A DNA stretch of 6,285 nucleotides from Lachnospiraceae bacterium UBA1760. Its GTDB lineage: Bacteria > Bacillota > Clostridia > Lachnospirales > Lachnospiraceae. Shown here in pieces: positions 1 through 6,060 of the stretch (position 1 is the first letter of the stretch; the number at the start of each line of letters is the position of its first letter). The translations under genes were made by a program, and so were the position numbers. Where the stretch lies: positions 1 through 6,285 of the forward strand of contig DCHE01000020.1 of assembly GCA_002314775.1 (NCBI GenBank), written 5' to 3'. The notes beneath the pieces are model-generated. The model saw nothing but the letters and a program-made list of their open reading frames with translations, did no database searches and was not told where the DNA came from.

Positions 1-58
1 CATCATAATCATCCATACTCATTTCTCTCAAGATTAAGCGTTCTGTTTCTAATTTCAT
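1..58 (-). CDS. GNAT-family N-acetyltransferase, N-terminal fragment (cut by window edge)
   Basis: Reading the minus strand from the ATG at 58-56 gives 19 open codons, MKLETERLILREMSMDDYD, before the window ends. The ETERLILRE motif followed by an acidic DD is the usual opening of RimJ/RimL-like GNAT acetyltransferases, which transfer acetyl from acetyl-CoA to an amine on a protein, antibiotic or small molecule. A GGTGG ribosome-binding-like stretch (70-74) lies about 11 bases upstream of the start. The gene begins 56 bp after the stop of the SMI1/KNR4 gene, in the same direction and without a convincing terminator between them, so co-transcription is likely. The acetyl-CoA site and all substrate-determining parts are outside the window, so the substrate cannot be guessed. 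The family call rests only on the N-terminal motif. Confidence 0.72.
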   Translation of the reverse strand, partial: MKLETERLILREMSMDDYD

Positions 59-114
59 AATTATTTTCACCACCGTTAAATCTTGCTAATGCATGTCAAG
101 CATAAATCTGAATT

Positions 115-489
115 TCATTTTTTTCTGCTCCAAAAACTACTAATATCTGCTGGAAGATTTTCAATGCTCTCACCAATTACTTCCAAATACTCTTCCTCTA
201 TTATCTCTGGAACAATAAAGTATTTTCCGTCTCTATTTAATCCAAATAATTCTCCGCCACCATTGGAACCAATAATTATGTTGCCTTCTGCTAAAAATTC
301 ATGAAAATCATCATTAACATCCTGAAGTTCTTCAATAGGGAAAAGAACAAGCCACGATTCACCCACATCACCTTCTCCACCATTATGAGCTTTCATAAAT
401 TCTACATATTCTTCCGGCAATTTGACACCATATATCACTTTATTAATCTCGCCATTGTAAGGCTCATTAAAATCAAAATCACTCCACAT
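115..489 (-). CDS. SMI1/KNR4 (SUKH) family protein
   Basis: This is a small, acidic, soluble protein of 124 residues if translation starts at 489, or 127 if it starts at the ATG at 498. Counted from the 498 start, the visible family features are an LPEEYVEFMKAHNGGEG stretch (27-43), a WLVLFPIEEL strand-turn-helix (49-58) and the IIIGSNGGGELFGLN core (74-88), the usual SMI1/KNR4 landmarks. It has no signal peptide or membrane segment, so it should be cytoplasmic. In bacteria, SUKH proteins are often immunity proteins against polymorphic or contact-dependent toxins, but many are orphans of unknown role. No toxin is visible here, so an immunity function is inference only. The gene has its own promoter, lies after the arabinose-operon terminator, and is more AT-rich than the arabinose genes, which would fit separate acquisition. 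The 489 start is preferred because AAGGGG directly abuts the 498 ATG but sits 9 bases from the 489 ATG. Confidence 0.85.
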   Translation of the reverse strand: MWSDFDFNEPYNGEINKVIYGVKLPEEYVEFMKAHNGGEGDVGESWLVLFPIEELQDVNDDFHEFLAEGNIIIGSNGGGELFGLNRDGKYFIVPEIIEEEYLEVIGESIENLPADISSFWSRKK

Positions 490-498
490 GTTATACAT

Positions 499-504
499 CC
501 CCTT
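499..504 (-). promoter_or_regulatory. Ribosome-binding site that decides the SMI1/KNR4 start
   Basis: The minus strand reads AAGGGG immediately before the ATG at 498-496, leaving no spacing for initiation there. The second in-frame ATG at 489-487 lies 9 bases downstream of the same site, a normal distance. No other purine-rich site is near, so the downstream start is favoured and the protein is probably three residues shorter than the longest reading frame. Confidence 0.6.
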
Positions 505-516
505 GACTCAAGAAAT

Positions 517-530
517 TAGATATTTATCTA
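517..530. repeat. 14-bp palindrome at the SMI1/KNR4 transcription start region
   Basis: TAGATA-TT-TATCTA is an inverted repeat with perfect 6-bp arms and a 2-base centre. It begins about 7 bases downstream of the predicted -10 box, overlapping the expected transcription start. A second, smaller inverted repeat (CTTGA-C-TCAAG, 502-512) lies between it and the ribosome site. Such a position suits a repressor operator, but no regulator is identified and short AT-rich palindromes also arise by chance. Confidence 0.35.
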
Positions 531-536
531 GTCAAA

Positions 537-565
537 AGCATATCATAAGTTCACATAAACCACAA
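537..565 (-). promoter_or_regulatory. Predicted sigma-A promoter of the SMI1/KNR4 gene
   Basis: The minus strand carries TTGTGG (560-565), a 17-bp spacer and TATGCT (537-542). A TG one base before the -10 box makes it an extended -10 promoter (TGATATGCT). It lies about 40 bp upstream of the start codon and downstream of the arabinose-operon terminator, so the gene should form an independent unit with the acetyltransferase that follows. Confidence 0.6.
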
Positions 566-608
566 CGAATCTAATCATCAAAAGTTAAATTGTAAAATGA
601 CCTTCATG

Positions 609-650
609 TTTTTTTCTATTCCGAGTGCCCACCATTCTCATAGAAAAAAA
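609..650. repeat. 11-bp perfect inverted repeat sharing the terminator T-tract
   Basis: TTTTTTTCTAT (609-619) and ATAGAAAAAAA (640-650) are perfect reverse complements separated by 20 bases. The A7 run of the right arm (644-650) is also the T-tract of the arabinose-operon terminator when read on the minus strand, so the two structures share bases. The arms are almost entirely A/T, so a stem would be weak. It may extend the terminator or be a relic of a small inserted element. Confidence 0.5.
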
Positions 651-690
651 TACCAGACACTGAAATATAGTGTCTGGCATCTTTTTTACC
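644..690 (-). terminator. Rho-independent terminator of the arabinose operon
   Basis: CCAGACACT (653-661) and AGTGTCTGG (669-677) form a perfect 9-bp stem with a 7-base loop. On the minus strand the stem is followed after two bases by seven T residues (650-644). It lies 55 bp after the araD stop and fits the end of the operon. A C-TTTTTT run (681-687) three bases past the stem on the plus strand means it could also stop transcription in the opposite direction. Confidence 0.88.
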
Positions 691-696
691 ATTGAA

Positions 697-741
697 TCTC
701 ACGATATCCTGGCCTCTTACGCTATCCTGAGCTCTCACGAT
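697..741. repeat. Imperfect 18-bp tandem repeat after araD
   Basis: Two adjacent 18-base units, 697-714 (TCTCACGATATCCTGGCC) and 715-732 (TCTTACGCTATCCTGAGC), match at 14 of 18 positions. A third partial unit starts at 733 and repeats TCTCACGAT exactly before diverging just short of the araD stop. The block fills most of the short span between the araD stop codon and the terminator. No function is evident; it may be a decayed tandem duplication. Confidence 0.5.
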
Positions 742-744
742 TCT

Positions 745-1443
745 TTATTTACTCTGTCCGTAATAAGCATTTGCACCATGCTTTCTGAAATAATGCTTAT
801 CCTGGAGCTCCTGTGGCGCTGGCTTTACAGCCTCATTTATGGTTTCGCAACGGTACGCCATCTTGGCAACCTCCTCAAGTACTACAGCATTGTGAACCGC
901 ATCAAACATATCCTTACCCCATGCGAAAGGACCATGGTTTTTGCATAAGCAGCCCGGGACTGCCATCACATCTCTGTCCATCTTCTTGAATTCATCTACG
1001 ATGAGAAGCCCTGTATTGGTCTCGTATGCATCGTCAATTTCTTCCTTTGTAAGACATCTGAAGCATGGAATCTCTCCGTAAAAATAGTCTGCATGAGTTG
1101 TGCCGTAACAAGGAATACTTCTTCCTGCCTGAGCCCAGCTTGTTGCATATGAAGAGTGTGTGTGAACAATTCCTTTAATATCTGGAAATGCCTTATACAA
1201 CTCAAGGTGAGTTGGTGTATCTGAGGATGGCCTGAGCTTACCTTCAACCACATTACCCTCTAAATCCATAACAACCATATCCTCTGCTGTCATCTTCTCA
1301 TAATCAACACCGCTTGGTTTAATTACGAAAAGTCCTGATTCAGTATCTATTCCACTAACATTGCCCCATGTAAAGGTGACAAGATTATATTTAGGAAGAA
1401 GCATATTCGCTTCATATACCTTTTGTTTTAATTCTTCTAACAT
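745..1443 (-). CDS. araD: L-ribulose-5-phosphate 4-epimerase AraD
   Basis: This cytoplasmic class II aldolase-type enzyme inverts C4 of L-ribulose-5-phosphate by retro-aldol cleavage and re-addition, giving D-xylulose-5-phosphate for the pentose phosphate pathway. The 232 residues match the usual length (231 in E. coli). Visible signatures are TWGNVSG (25-31), the KPSGVDY phosphate-binding region (42-48), the metal ligands H94 and H96 in HTHS, H170 in NHGP, the acid/base D119 in HAD, and Y228 in the C-terminal HGANAYYGQ. These correspond to E. coli H95, H97, H171, D120 and Y229. All key residues are present, so it should be active. The start at 1443 is preceded by AAAGAGGG six bases upstream, and only 17 bp separate it from the kinase stop, so it is tightly coupled to that gene. 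It is the last gene before the terminator. The SgaE/UlaF ascorbate-pathway epimerases are close relatives, but the araA neighbour settles the role. Confidence 0.95.
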   Translation of the reverse strand: MLEELKQKVYEANMLLPKYNLVTFTWGNVSGIDTESGLFVIKPSGVDYEKMTAEDMVVMDLEGNVVEGKLRPSSDTPTHLELYKAFPDIKGIVHTHSSYATSWAQAGRSIPCYGTTHADYFYGEIPCFRCLTKEEIDDAYETNTGLLIVDEFKKMDRDVMAVPGCLCKNHGPFAWGKDMFDAVHNAVVLEEVAKMAYRCETINEAVKPAPQELQDKHYFRKHGANAYYGQSK

Positions 1444-1460
1444 TATTTACCCTCTTTCTA

Positions 1461-3053
1461 TTACAGCACCTCAACTGCTGCCTTCTCCATTGCAAGTCCC
1501 TTCTTATAAGTTTCCATAAACTTATTGAAACCGTCAACCGCTGCCTTATCTGGCTCTATACTTGAGCCCTTCATAGATGCAAATATATTGTTGTTTAAGT
1601 AATCTGGAAGTGACTCGCCATCTTCTTTATTTGCAAGGTAACCGGCCAAAATAGCTGCTCCCCAGGCACCACCCTCTCCTGCTGTCTCCATAACTGAAAC
1701 TGGTGCATTAATTGCTGCAGCTGCGATGCTCTGTCCGACACCTGGTGTCTTGAAATATCCACCGTGTCCAAGCATTGAATCAACCTTAACCTTCTCCTCA
1801 TCAAGAAGAATATCAAGACCTACCTTAAGCGCTCCAAGTGCTGAGTAAAGGTGCATTCTCATAAAGTTTCCAAGTGTAAAGCTTGAATTAGATACATTTC
1901 TTGCGAAAAGCGGTGCACCCTCAGCAAAGCCTGTAACTGGCTCACCTGAGAAATAATTATATGACATAAGTCCGCCGCAATCAGGGTCGCCATCCATAGC
2001 CTTTGTATATAAGGTTGTGAAAAGCTTATTCATGTCAACTGGAATTCCCATCTCCTCCATAAATTCCTTGAAGAGATTTACCCATGCGTTTATCTCGGAG
2101 GTACAGTTGTTACAGTGAACCATACCAACAAGCTTTCCATCTGGTGTTGTAACAAGGTCAATCTCCGGATAAACCTTTGAAAGATCCTTCTCAAGTACTA
2201 CCATTGCAAATACAGAAGTACCTGCAGAAATATTACCTGTTCTGACTGCAACACTGTTTGTTGCTACCATTCCAGTTCCTGCATCTCCCTCTGGTGGACA
2301 AAGCTTAACTCCCGCCTTAAGGTCTCCGTCTGGGTCAAGAAGCTTTGCGCCTTCCTCTGTAAGTACACCAGCAGCTTCTCCTGCTGAAAGCGACTTTGGA
2401 AGTATTTCCTCAAGCTTCCATGGCATAGCCGATACCTCAGGAAGTGCATCAAATTTTTCAATCATTGTCTTATCATAATCACCGGTATTAATGTCTATCG
2501 GGAACATACCTGATGCATCACCAACACCGAGAACCTTCTCGCCTGTAAGCACATAGTGAACATATCCGGCAAGTGTCGTAAAGAACTTAATCTTACCAGT
2601 ATGCTCCTCCTTATTAAGAAGTGCCTGATATAGATGTGCGATACTCCATCTCTGTGGAATGTTGTAATTAAATACTGCTGTAAGCTTCTCCTGTGCATCA
2701 GCTGTCATGGTATTTCTCCAGGTTCTGAATGGAACGAGCAGCTCATCCTTCTCATCAAATGCAAGATAACCATGCATCATAGCCGAAATACCCATAGACG
2801 CAAATGATGTAAGTGTTACACCATACTGCTTTTTTACGTCCTCCTTAAGCTCCTTATAGCAATCCTTTATTCCTGCCCAGATTGCTTCCTTTGAGTAGGT
2901 CCATACTCCATCCTCAAACTGGTTCTCCCAGCCATGTCCGCCACTTGCAAGTGGATTACCCTTATCGTCAATTAAAACCGCCTTGATTCTTGTCGAACCA
3001 AACTCAATACCAAGACTAGCCTTTCCCTCTGCAATAATTTCTGCTACGCCCAT
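1461..3053 (-). CDS. FGGY-family sugar kinase, probable L-ribulokinase (AraK type)
   Basis: This 530-residue carbohydrate kinase has the two-domain FGGY/hexokinase-actin fold. Visible parts are the N-terminal phosphate-binding motif LGIEFGSTRIKAVLID (14-29), the catalytic-base region PPEGDAGTG with D257, and C-terminal nucleotide-binding motifs GHGGYFKTPG (429-438) and ETAGEGGAWGAAILAG (456-471). Between araA and araD the missing step is ATP-dependent phosphorylation of L-ribulose, so I infer ribulokinase. The sequence does not resemble E. coli or Bacillus AraB. It belongs to the group often labelled xylulokinase-like or just 'ATPase', from which a clostridial ribulokinase, AraK of Clostridium acetobutylicum, has been described. 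D-xylulokinase activity remains an alternative. Position 17 is Glu where many FGGY kinases have Asp in DxG. Translation starts at 3053 behind AGGAGG (3059-3064) with good spacing. A 168-bp gap separates it from araA, the longest inside the operon. Confidence 0.88.
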   Translation of the reverse strand: MGVAEIIAEGKASLGIEFGSTRIKAVLIDDKGNPLASGGHGWENQFEDGVWTYSKEAIWAGIKDCYKELKEDVKKQYGVTLTSFASMGISAMMHGYLAFDEKDELLVPFRTWRNTMTADAQEKLTAVFNYNIPQRWSIAHLYQALLNKEEHTGKIKFFTTLAGYVHYVLTGEKVLGVGDASGMFPIDINTGDYDKTMIEKFDALPEVSAMPWKLEEILPKSLSAGEAAGVLTEEGAKLLDPDGDLKAGVKLCPPEGDAGTGMVATNSVAVRTGNISAGTSVFAMVVLEKDLSKVYPEIDLVTTPDGKLVGMVHCNNCTSEINAWVNLFKEFMEEMGIPVDMNKLFTTLYTKAMDGDPDCGGLMSYNYFSGEPVTGFAEGAPLFARNVSNSSFTLGNFMRMHLYSALGALKVGLDILLDEEKVKVDSMLGHGGYFKTPGVGQSIAAAAINAPVSVMETAGEGGAWGAAILAGYLANKEDGESLPDYLNNNIFASMKGSSIEPDKAAVDGFNKFMETYKKGLAMEKAAVEVL

Positions 3054-3093
3054 ATTCTCCTCCTAATTCATTAATGTTAATCTTCTCTATTAT

Positions 3094-3113
3094 CTCAGTT
3101 ACTCAGTTACTCA
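3094..3113. repeat. 8-bp tandem repeat in the araA-kinase gap
   Basis: CTCAGTTA occurs twice in direct tandem (3094-3109), followed by the decaying units CTCAATA, CTAATA and CTAACTA. The repeat lies in the 168-bp span 3054-3221. That span holds no reading frame, no stable hairpin and no good promoter, and it is stop-rich in the sense frames. It looks like slippage in a non-coding spacer. Confidence 0.5.
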
Positions 3114-3221
3114 ATACTAATACTAACTAATTCCAAAATTAACTCTCAGCTGTAGAAATCATCTATTTCCTTAATCAACTATCATCTGCTTTTCTTAACC
3201 TCTATAATTCATAAGCTTCGA

Positions 3222-4715
3222 TTAACGATAGAAAATCTCTCCAAGCATCAAATCTCTTCTGAAATCTCTAATCTTTGTATCGCCATCAATATATACTGCC
3301 TCAATTCCCATTGCACGAGCCCAGTCGCCCATCTGATCTGCTGTAAGGTCATAGGTGAAGGCTGTATGATGAGCTCCACCTGCCATAATCCATGCCTCTG
3401 CTCCAGTGTACATATCTGGCTTTGGAGTCCAGAAGTTTGTTGCAACAGGAAGATGTGGCATAGGCTTCTCAACCTTCTTGCAATCAACCTCATTTATGAT
3501 AAGTCTAAAACGATTGCCCAAATCGATAAGCGAGGTCGCAATACCTGTTCCCTCCTTTGAAGTGAATACAAGTCTTGCTGGGTCCTCTCTCTGACCCATT
3601 GAAAGCGGCTGGCATTTGATAGAGATTGGTCCGTCAGAAATACTTGGGCAAATCTCAAGCATATGAGCCTGAAGAATTCCCTCCTTGCCCTTAACAAGGT
3701 TGTAGGTATAATCCTCAAGCATCGAGGTTCCCTTCTTATCCTTCATATCCTCTGTCATTATCTTCATAAGTCTAACCATGGCTGCAACCTTCCAGTCACC
3801 CTCTGCACCGAAGCCATAGCCCTTCTCCATAAGTCTCTGGATTGCAAGACCAGGAAGCTGCTTAAGTCCTCCCAAATCGCCAAAATGAGTTACTATAGCC
3901 TGGTAATTCTTCTCCTCAAGAAATCTCTCAAAACCAATTTCAATTCCTGCCTGAACTGCAACATGCTTCTTAAATTCCTCAGGATCTCTACCCTCGAGTA
4001 AAATGTCATACTTCTCGTAGTACTCATCAACCAGCGCATTAATATCACTCTCAGAAACTGCCTCAACCGACTCCACAATTTCATTTACAGGATAGGTATC
4101 TACCTCCCATCCAAATTTAATCTGAGCCTCAACCTTATCACCCTCGGTTACTGCAACATTTCTCATATTGTCAGCCACACGCATTACTCTTATATGGCTC
4201 GACTCAACTATTCCTATTGCCGTTCTCATCCAGCCCGCAATCTTATCTGCAACAACCGGATCTGACCAGTGACCAACAACAATCTTTCTCTCTATTCCCA
4301 TTCTTGACACGATGTGACCGTATTCTCTGTCACCGTGTGCAGACTGATTTTCGTTCATAAAATCCATATCTATAGAATCATATGGAATCTCTTCATTAAA
4401 CTGTGTGTGCAGATGAAGAAGTGGTTTTCTATACTCCTGAAGTCCGAGTATCCAGGACTTCGCTGGGGAAAATGTATGCATCCATGTAATTACACCAGCA
4501 CACTTTGAATCAAGATTAGCCTCATTAAAGGTTTTTCTGATAAGCTCATTTGTAATAAGTGTTGGCTTCCAGACAATTTTGTATGGAAGAACTCCTGATT
4601 CATTTAATTTTTCAACAATAATCTTTGAATGCTCTGCAACATTTCTAAGGCACTCTTCTCCGTATAAATCCTGAGAACCAGTGCAAAACCAAAATTCATA
4701 TTCTCTCTTTACCAT
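3222..4715 (-). CDS. araA: L-arabinose isomerase AraA
   Basis: This cytoplasmic metal-dependent (typically Mn2+) isomerase interconverts L-arabinose and L-ribulose, the first catabolic step. The 497 residues fit the family (500 in E. coli). The N-terminal FWFCTGSQDLYGEE (8-21) and THFGDLGG (276-283) are characteristic. The metal and catalytic residues are visible: E305 in GFGAEGDWK, E334 in SMLEDYTY, H351 in AHMLEICPS and the H449/H450 pair in MAGGAHHTAF, equivalent to E. coli E306, E333, H350 and H450. Nothing is missing, so the enzyme should be functional. Translation begins at 4715, eight bases after the strong ribosome site GGAGGG (4724-4729). The gap to the binding-protein stop is only 28 bp and holds no terminator, so the two are co-transcribed. 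Some isomerases of this family also act on D-galactose, but the araD neighbour points to arabinose. Confidence 0.98.
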   Translation of the reverse strand: MVKREYEFWFCTGSQDLYGEECLRNVAEHSKIIVEKLNESGVLPYKIVWKPTLITNELIRKTFNEANLDSKCAGVITWMHTFSPAKSWILGLQEYRKPLLHLHTQFNEEIPYDSIDMDFMNENQSAHGDREYGHIVSRMGIERKIVVGHWSDPVVADKIAGWMRTAIGIVESSHIRVMRVADNMRNVAVTEGDKVEAQIKFGWEVDTYPVNEIVESVEAVSESDINALVDEYYEKYDILLEGRDPEEFKKHVAVQAGIEIGFERFLEEKNYQAIVTHFGDLGGLKQLPGLAIQRLMEKGYGFGAEGDWKVAAMVRLMKIMTEDMKDKKGTSMLEDYTYNLVKGKEGILQAHMLEICPSISDGPISIKCQPLSMGQREDPARLVFTSKEGTGIATSLIDLGNRFRLIINEVDCKKVEKPMPHLPVATNFWTPKPDMYTGAEAWIMAGGAHHTAFTYDLTADQMGDWARAMGIEAVYIDGDTKIRDFRRDLMLGEIFYR

Positions 4716-4743
4716 TTGCCAATCCCTCCAATAACAAATAACA

Positions 4744-5850
4744 TCAATTCTCTGTCTGTGTCTTCATCTGATTTTCAATGTAATAATCAATCACATTATC
4801 CTCGCTCAAAATTGTAATATCATATTTTTTGTCATTTACCATAATAGCGCTAACCTCATCCTGTGCCGAATATACCTTTTCATCTACATAGGATTTTTTA
4901 TCAGGCATTCCACCTTGTTCAAGTGTCTTTATTATGGCCTCAACTCTTGGTCCGTGCAGCGGATTACACTCTGCCACACAGCTAATCTGATTCGAAACCA
5001 CATCAAGGAGTGCCTCATGGTTAACTCCATCAAATGAAATAACCATTACCTCGCCGTCCTTTATATTCGATCCGACCCTTTTTCCTGACTGCTTTATCGC
5101 CTGAATGGCTCCAAAAGCAGAATTATCATTTTCACAATATACTACGTTAATATCTGCGTACTGTCTTAGAAGCTTATTTGTAACCTCGCGTCCCTTTGTC
5201 TGGGTGAATTCACCACTCTCCTCAGCGATAATATCCCATCCATAGTTACTTGCAGCCTTTCTAAGTCCATTGGTTCTGCCAATCTGAGCCGACGCACCCA
5301 TAGTTCCCTGAATATTGACAATATGAAGTTCATCTGCAGCAATATCCTTAGACTTGCAGTAATCGTTGAGCCATTCAGTAACCTTTCTTGCCTCAAGTTC
5401 GAAATCCGAACCGACAAAGCAGGTATAAAGACTGTCGTCTGCTACATTTACCATTCTGTCAACAATGATTACTGGAATTTCTGCTTCCTTTGCCTCTGAT
5501 AAAACCGTATCCCAGCCATCCTCTGTAACAGGAGCAAGCACGATATAGTCAACGTCCTGCTGGATAAATCTTCTGATAGCTGTAATCTGATTAGTCTGAC
5601 TCTGCTGACCATCCTCGAACAAAAGCTTGTAGCCCTTCTCCTCCGTAAATGTACTCTGCATCGACTTCGTATTCTCACTTCTCCAGTCCGACTCCGCGCC
5701 AAGCTGCGAAAAACCAATAACGATTAAATCTTCCTCAGTACTCTTCTCTGGAGCTTGTTCCTGCTCCTTTTTATCCTCGCTAAGACCACACGCAACAGCT
5801 GAAAATGTACATATTATTAAAATCAAAACAACAAGCCACTTACTCTTCAT
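4744..5850 (-). CDS. YtfQ-like sugar ABC-transporter substrate-binding lipoprotein
   Basis: This 368-residue extracellular binding protein should deliver a pentose or furanose sugar to an ABC permease. It opens with a lipoprotein signal peptide: a basic MKSK, a hydrophobic core (5-20) and a lipobox SAVAC with the lipidated Cys at 21. A charged, Glu/Lys-rich linker follows to about residue 41. The periplasmic-binding-protein type 1 domain shows strong resemblance to E. coli YtfQ, the galactofuranose-binding protein: GFSQLGAESDWR (46-57), EDGQQ (79-83), LAPVTEDGWD (105-114), IVDR (129-132), QGTMGASAQIGRTNG (181-195) and SFDG (272-275). Given its place directly before araA, the ligand is probably L-arabinose, perhaps in furanose form, or an arabinose-containing oligosaccharide; this is inference. 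The 5850 start has GGAGAA (5856-5861) five bases upstream. It is the first gene of the operon and has its own promoter. No transporter ATPase gene is in the window. Confidence 0.92.
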   Translation of the reverse strand: MKSKWLVVLILIICTFSAVACGLSEDKKEQEQAPEKSTEEDLIVIGFSQLGAESDWRSENTKSMQSTFTEEKGYKLLFEDGQQSQTNQITAIRRFIQQDVDYIVLAPVTEDGWDTVLSEAKEAEIPVIIVDRMVNVADDSLYTCFVGSDFELEARKVTEWLNDYCKSKDIAADELHIVNIQGTMGASAQIGRTNGLRKAASNYGWDIIAEESGEFTQTKGREVTNKLLRQYADINVVYCENDNSAFGAIQAIKQSGKRVGSNIKDGEVMVISFDGVNHEALLDVVSNQISCVAECNPLHGPRVEAIIKTLEQGGMPDKKSYVDEKVYSAQDEVSAIMVNDKKYDITILSEDNVIDYYIENQMKTQTEN

Positions 5851-5889
5851 CCTAATTCTCCGTTCATCTTTTTAGCTTGACCCCTGCTA

Positions 5890-5918
5890 ATTATAAAAGG
5901 ATACCTTGTATCTATCAA
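5890..5918 (-). promoter_or_regulatory. Strong sigma-A promoter of the arabinose operon
   Basis: The minus strand carries TTGATA (5913-5918) and TATAAT (5890-5895) with an exact 17-bp spacer. The -10 box is perfect and the -35 box has four of six consensus bases. Transcription should start near 5883, giving a leader of about 30 bases that contains the ribosome site but has no room for a riboswitch. The promoter supports the binding-protein gene as first gene of the operon. Confidence 0.82.
5900..5912. promoter_or_regulatory. Palindromic operator candidate in the promoter spacer
   Basis: GATAC-CTT-GTATC is an inverted repeat with perfect 5-bp arms and a 3-base centre, lying wholly between the -35 and -10 boxes, where a bound repressor would block RNA polymerase. 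A second small inverted repeat, TGAG-AG-CTCA (5922-5931), lies just upstream of the -35 box. Neither matches the Bacillus AraR consensus ATTTGTACGTACAAAT well, and no regulator gene is in the window, so the cognate protein is unknown. Confidence 0.5.
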
Positions 5919-5980
5919 TTCTGAGAGCTCAAACACTTCATCATAGGTTAAAATTCAGGTGATCATGTTCTATACATAAT

Positions 5981-6036
5981 AAAACATCCAGCACACCTGC
6001 TGCATACCATTATACCGGTATGCAGCATTTACTGGA
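5981..6036 (-). terminator. Hairpin between permease and binding-protein genes, probable terminator or attenuator
   Basis: TGCTGCATACC (5998-6008) and GGTATGCAGCA (6017-6027) form a perfect 11-bp stem with an 8-base loop. Outer arms TCCAG (5987-5991) and CTGGA (6032-6036) can extend it across an internal loop. On the minus strand the extended structure is followed by TGTTTTATT, a short T-rich run. It lies about 50 bp after the permease stop, so it most likely ends or reduces permease transcription. The T-tract is weaker than that of the araD terminator, so some read-through into the arabinose operon is plausible. Confidence 0.6.
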
Positions 6037-6060
6037 AGATTATATTTATATTTTCTTTTT

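Noticed and set aside
59..114. TTGACA-like -35 box and ATGC/GCAT inverted arms between the SMI1/KNR4 stop and the GNAT start
   Set aside because: No -10 box is found at 16-18 bp from the TTGACA, and the inverted arms are only 4 bp with no T-tract, so neither promoter nor terminator can be supported.
83..519. Plus-strand frames opposite the SMI1/KNR4 gene
   Set aside because: They are antisense to a protein with clear family motifs, and no ribosome site or plausible promoter precedes them.
670..948. Plus-strand open frame of 92 codons over the araD end
   Set aside because: It overlaps araD antisense, has no family resemblance or ribosome site, and begins inside the terminator hairpin. It is a shadow of the real gene.
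3090..3115. Possible internal promoter in the araA-kinase gap (TTGAGT followed by TAATAG or GATAAT)
   Set aside because: TAATAG is a poor -10 match at 16-bp spacing, and the better GATAAT falls at only 14 bp. The hexamers arise from the tandem repeat there.
3663..4001. Plus-strand open frame of 112 codons inside araA
   Set aside because: It lies fully antisense to araA, whose residues are intact and conserved there. Its translation is low-complexity Leu/Lys/Ser and matches nothing recognisable.
5851..5868. Six-codon frame (MNGELG) overlapping the binding-protein start in another frame
   Set aside because: It has no ribosome site of its own and simply overlaps the leader and start codon. Such tiny frames are expected by chance.
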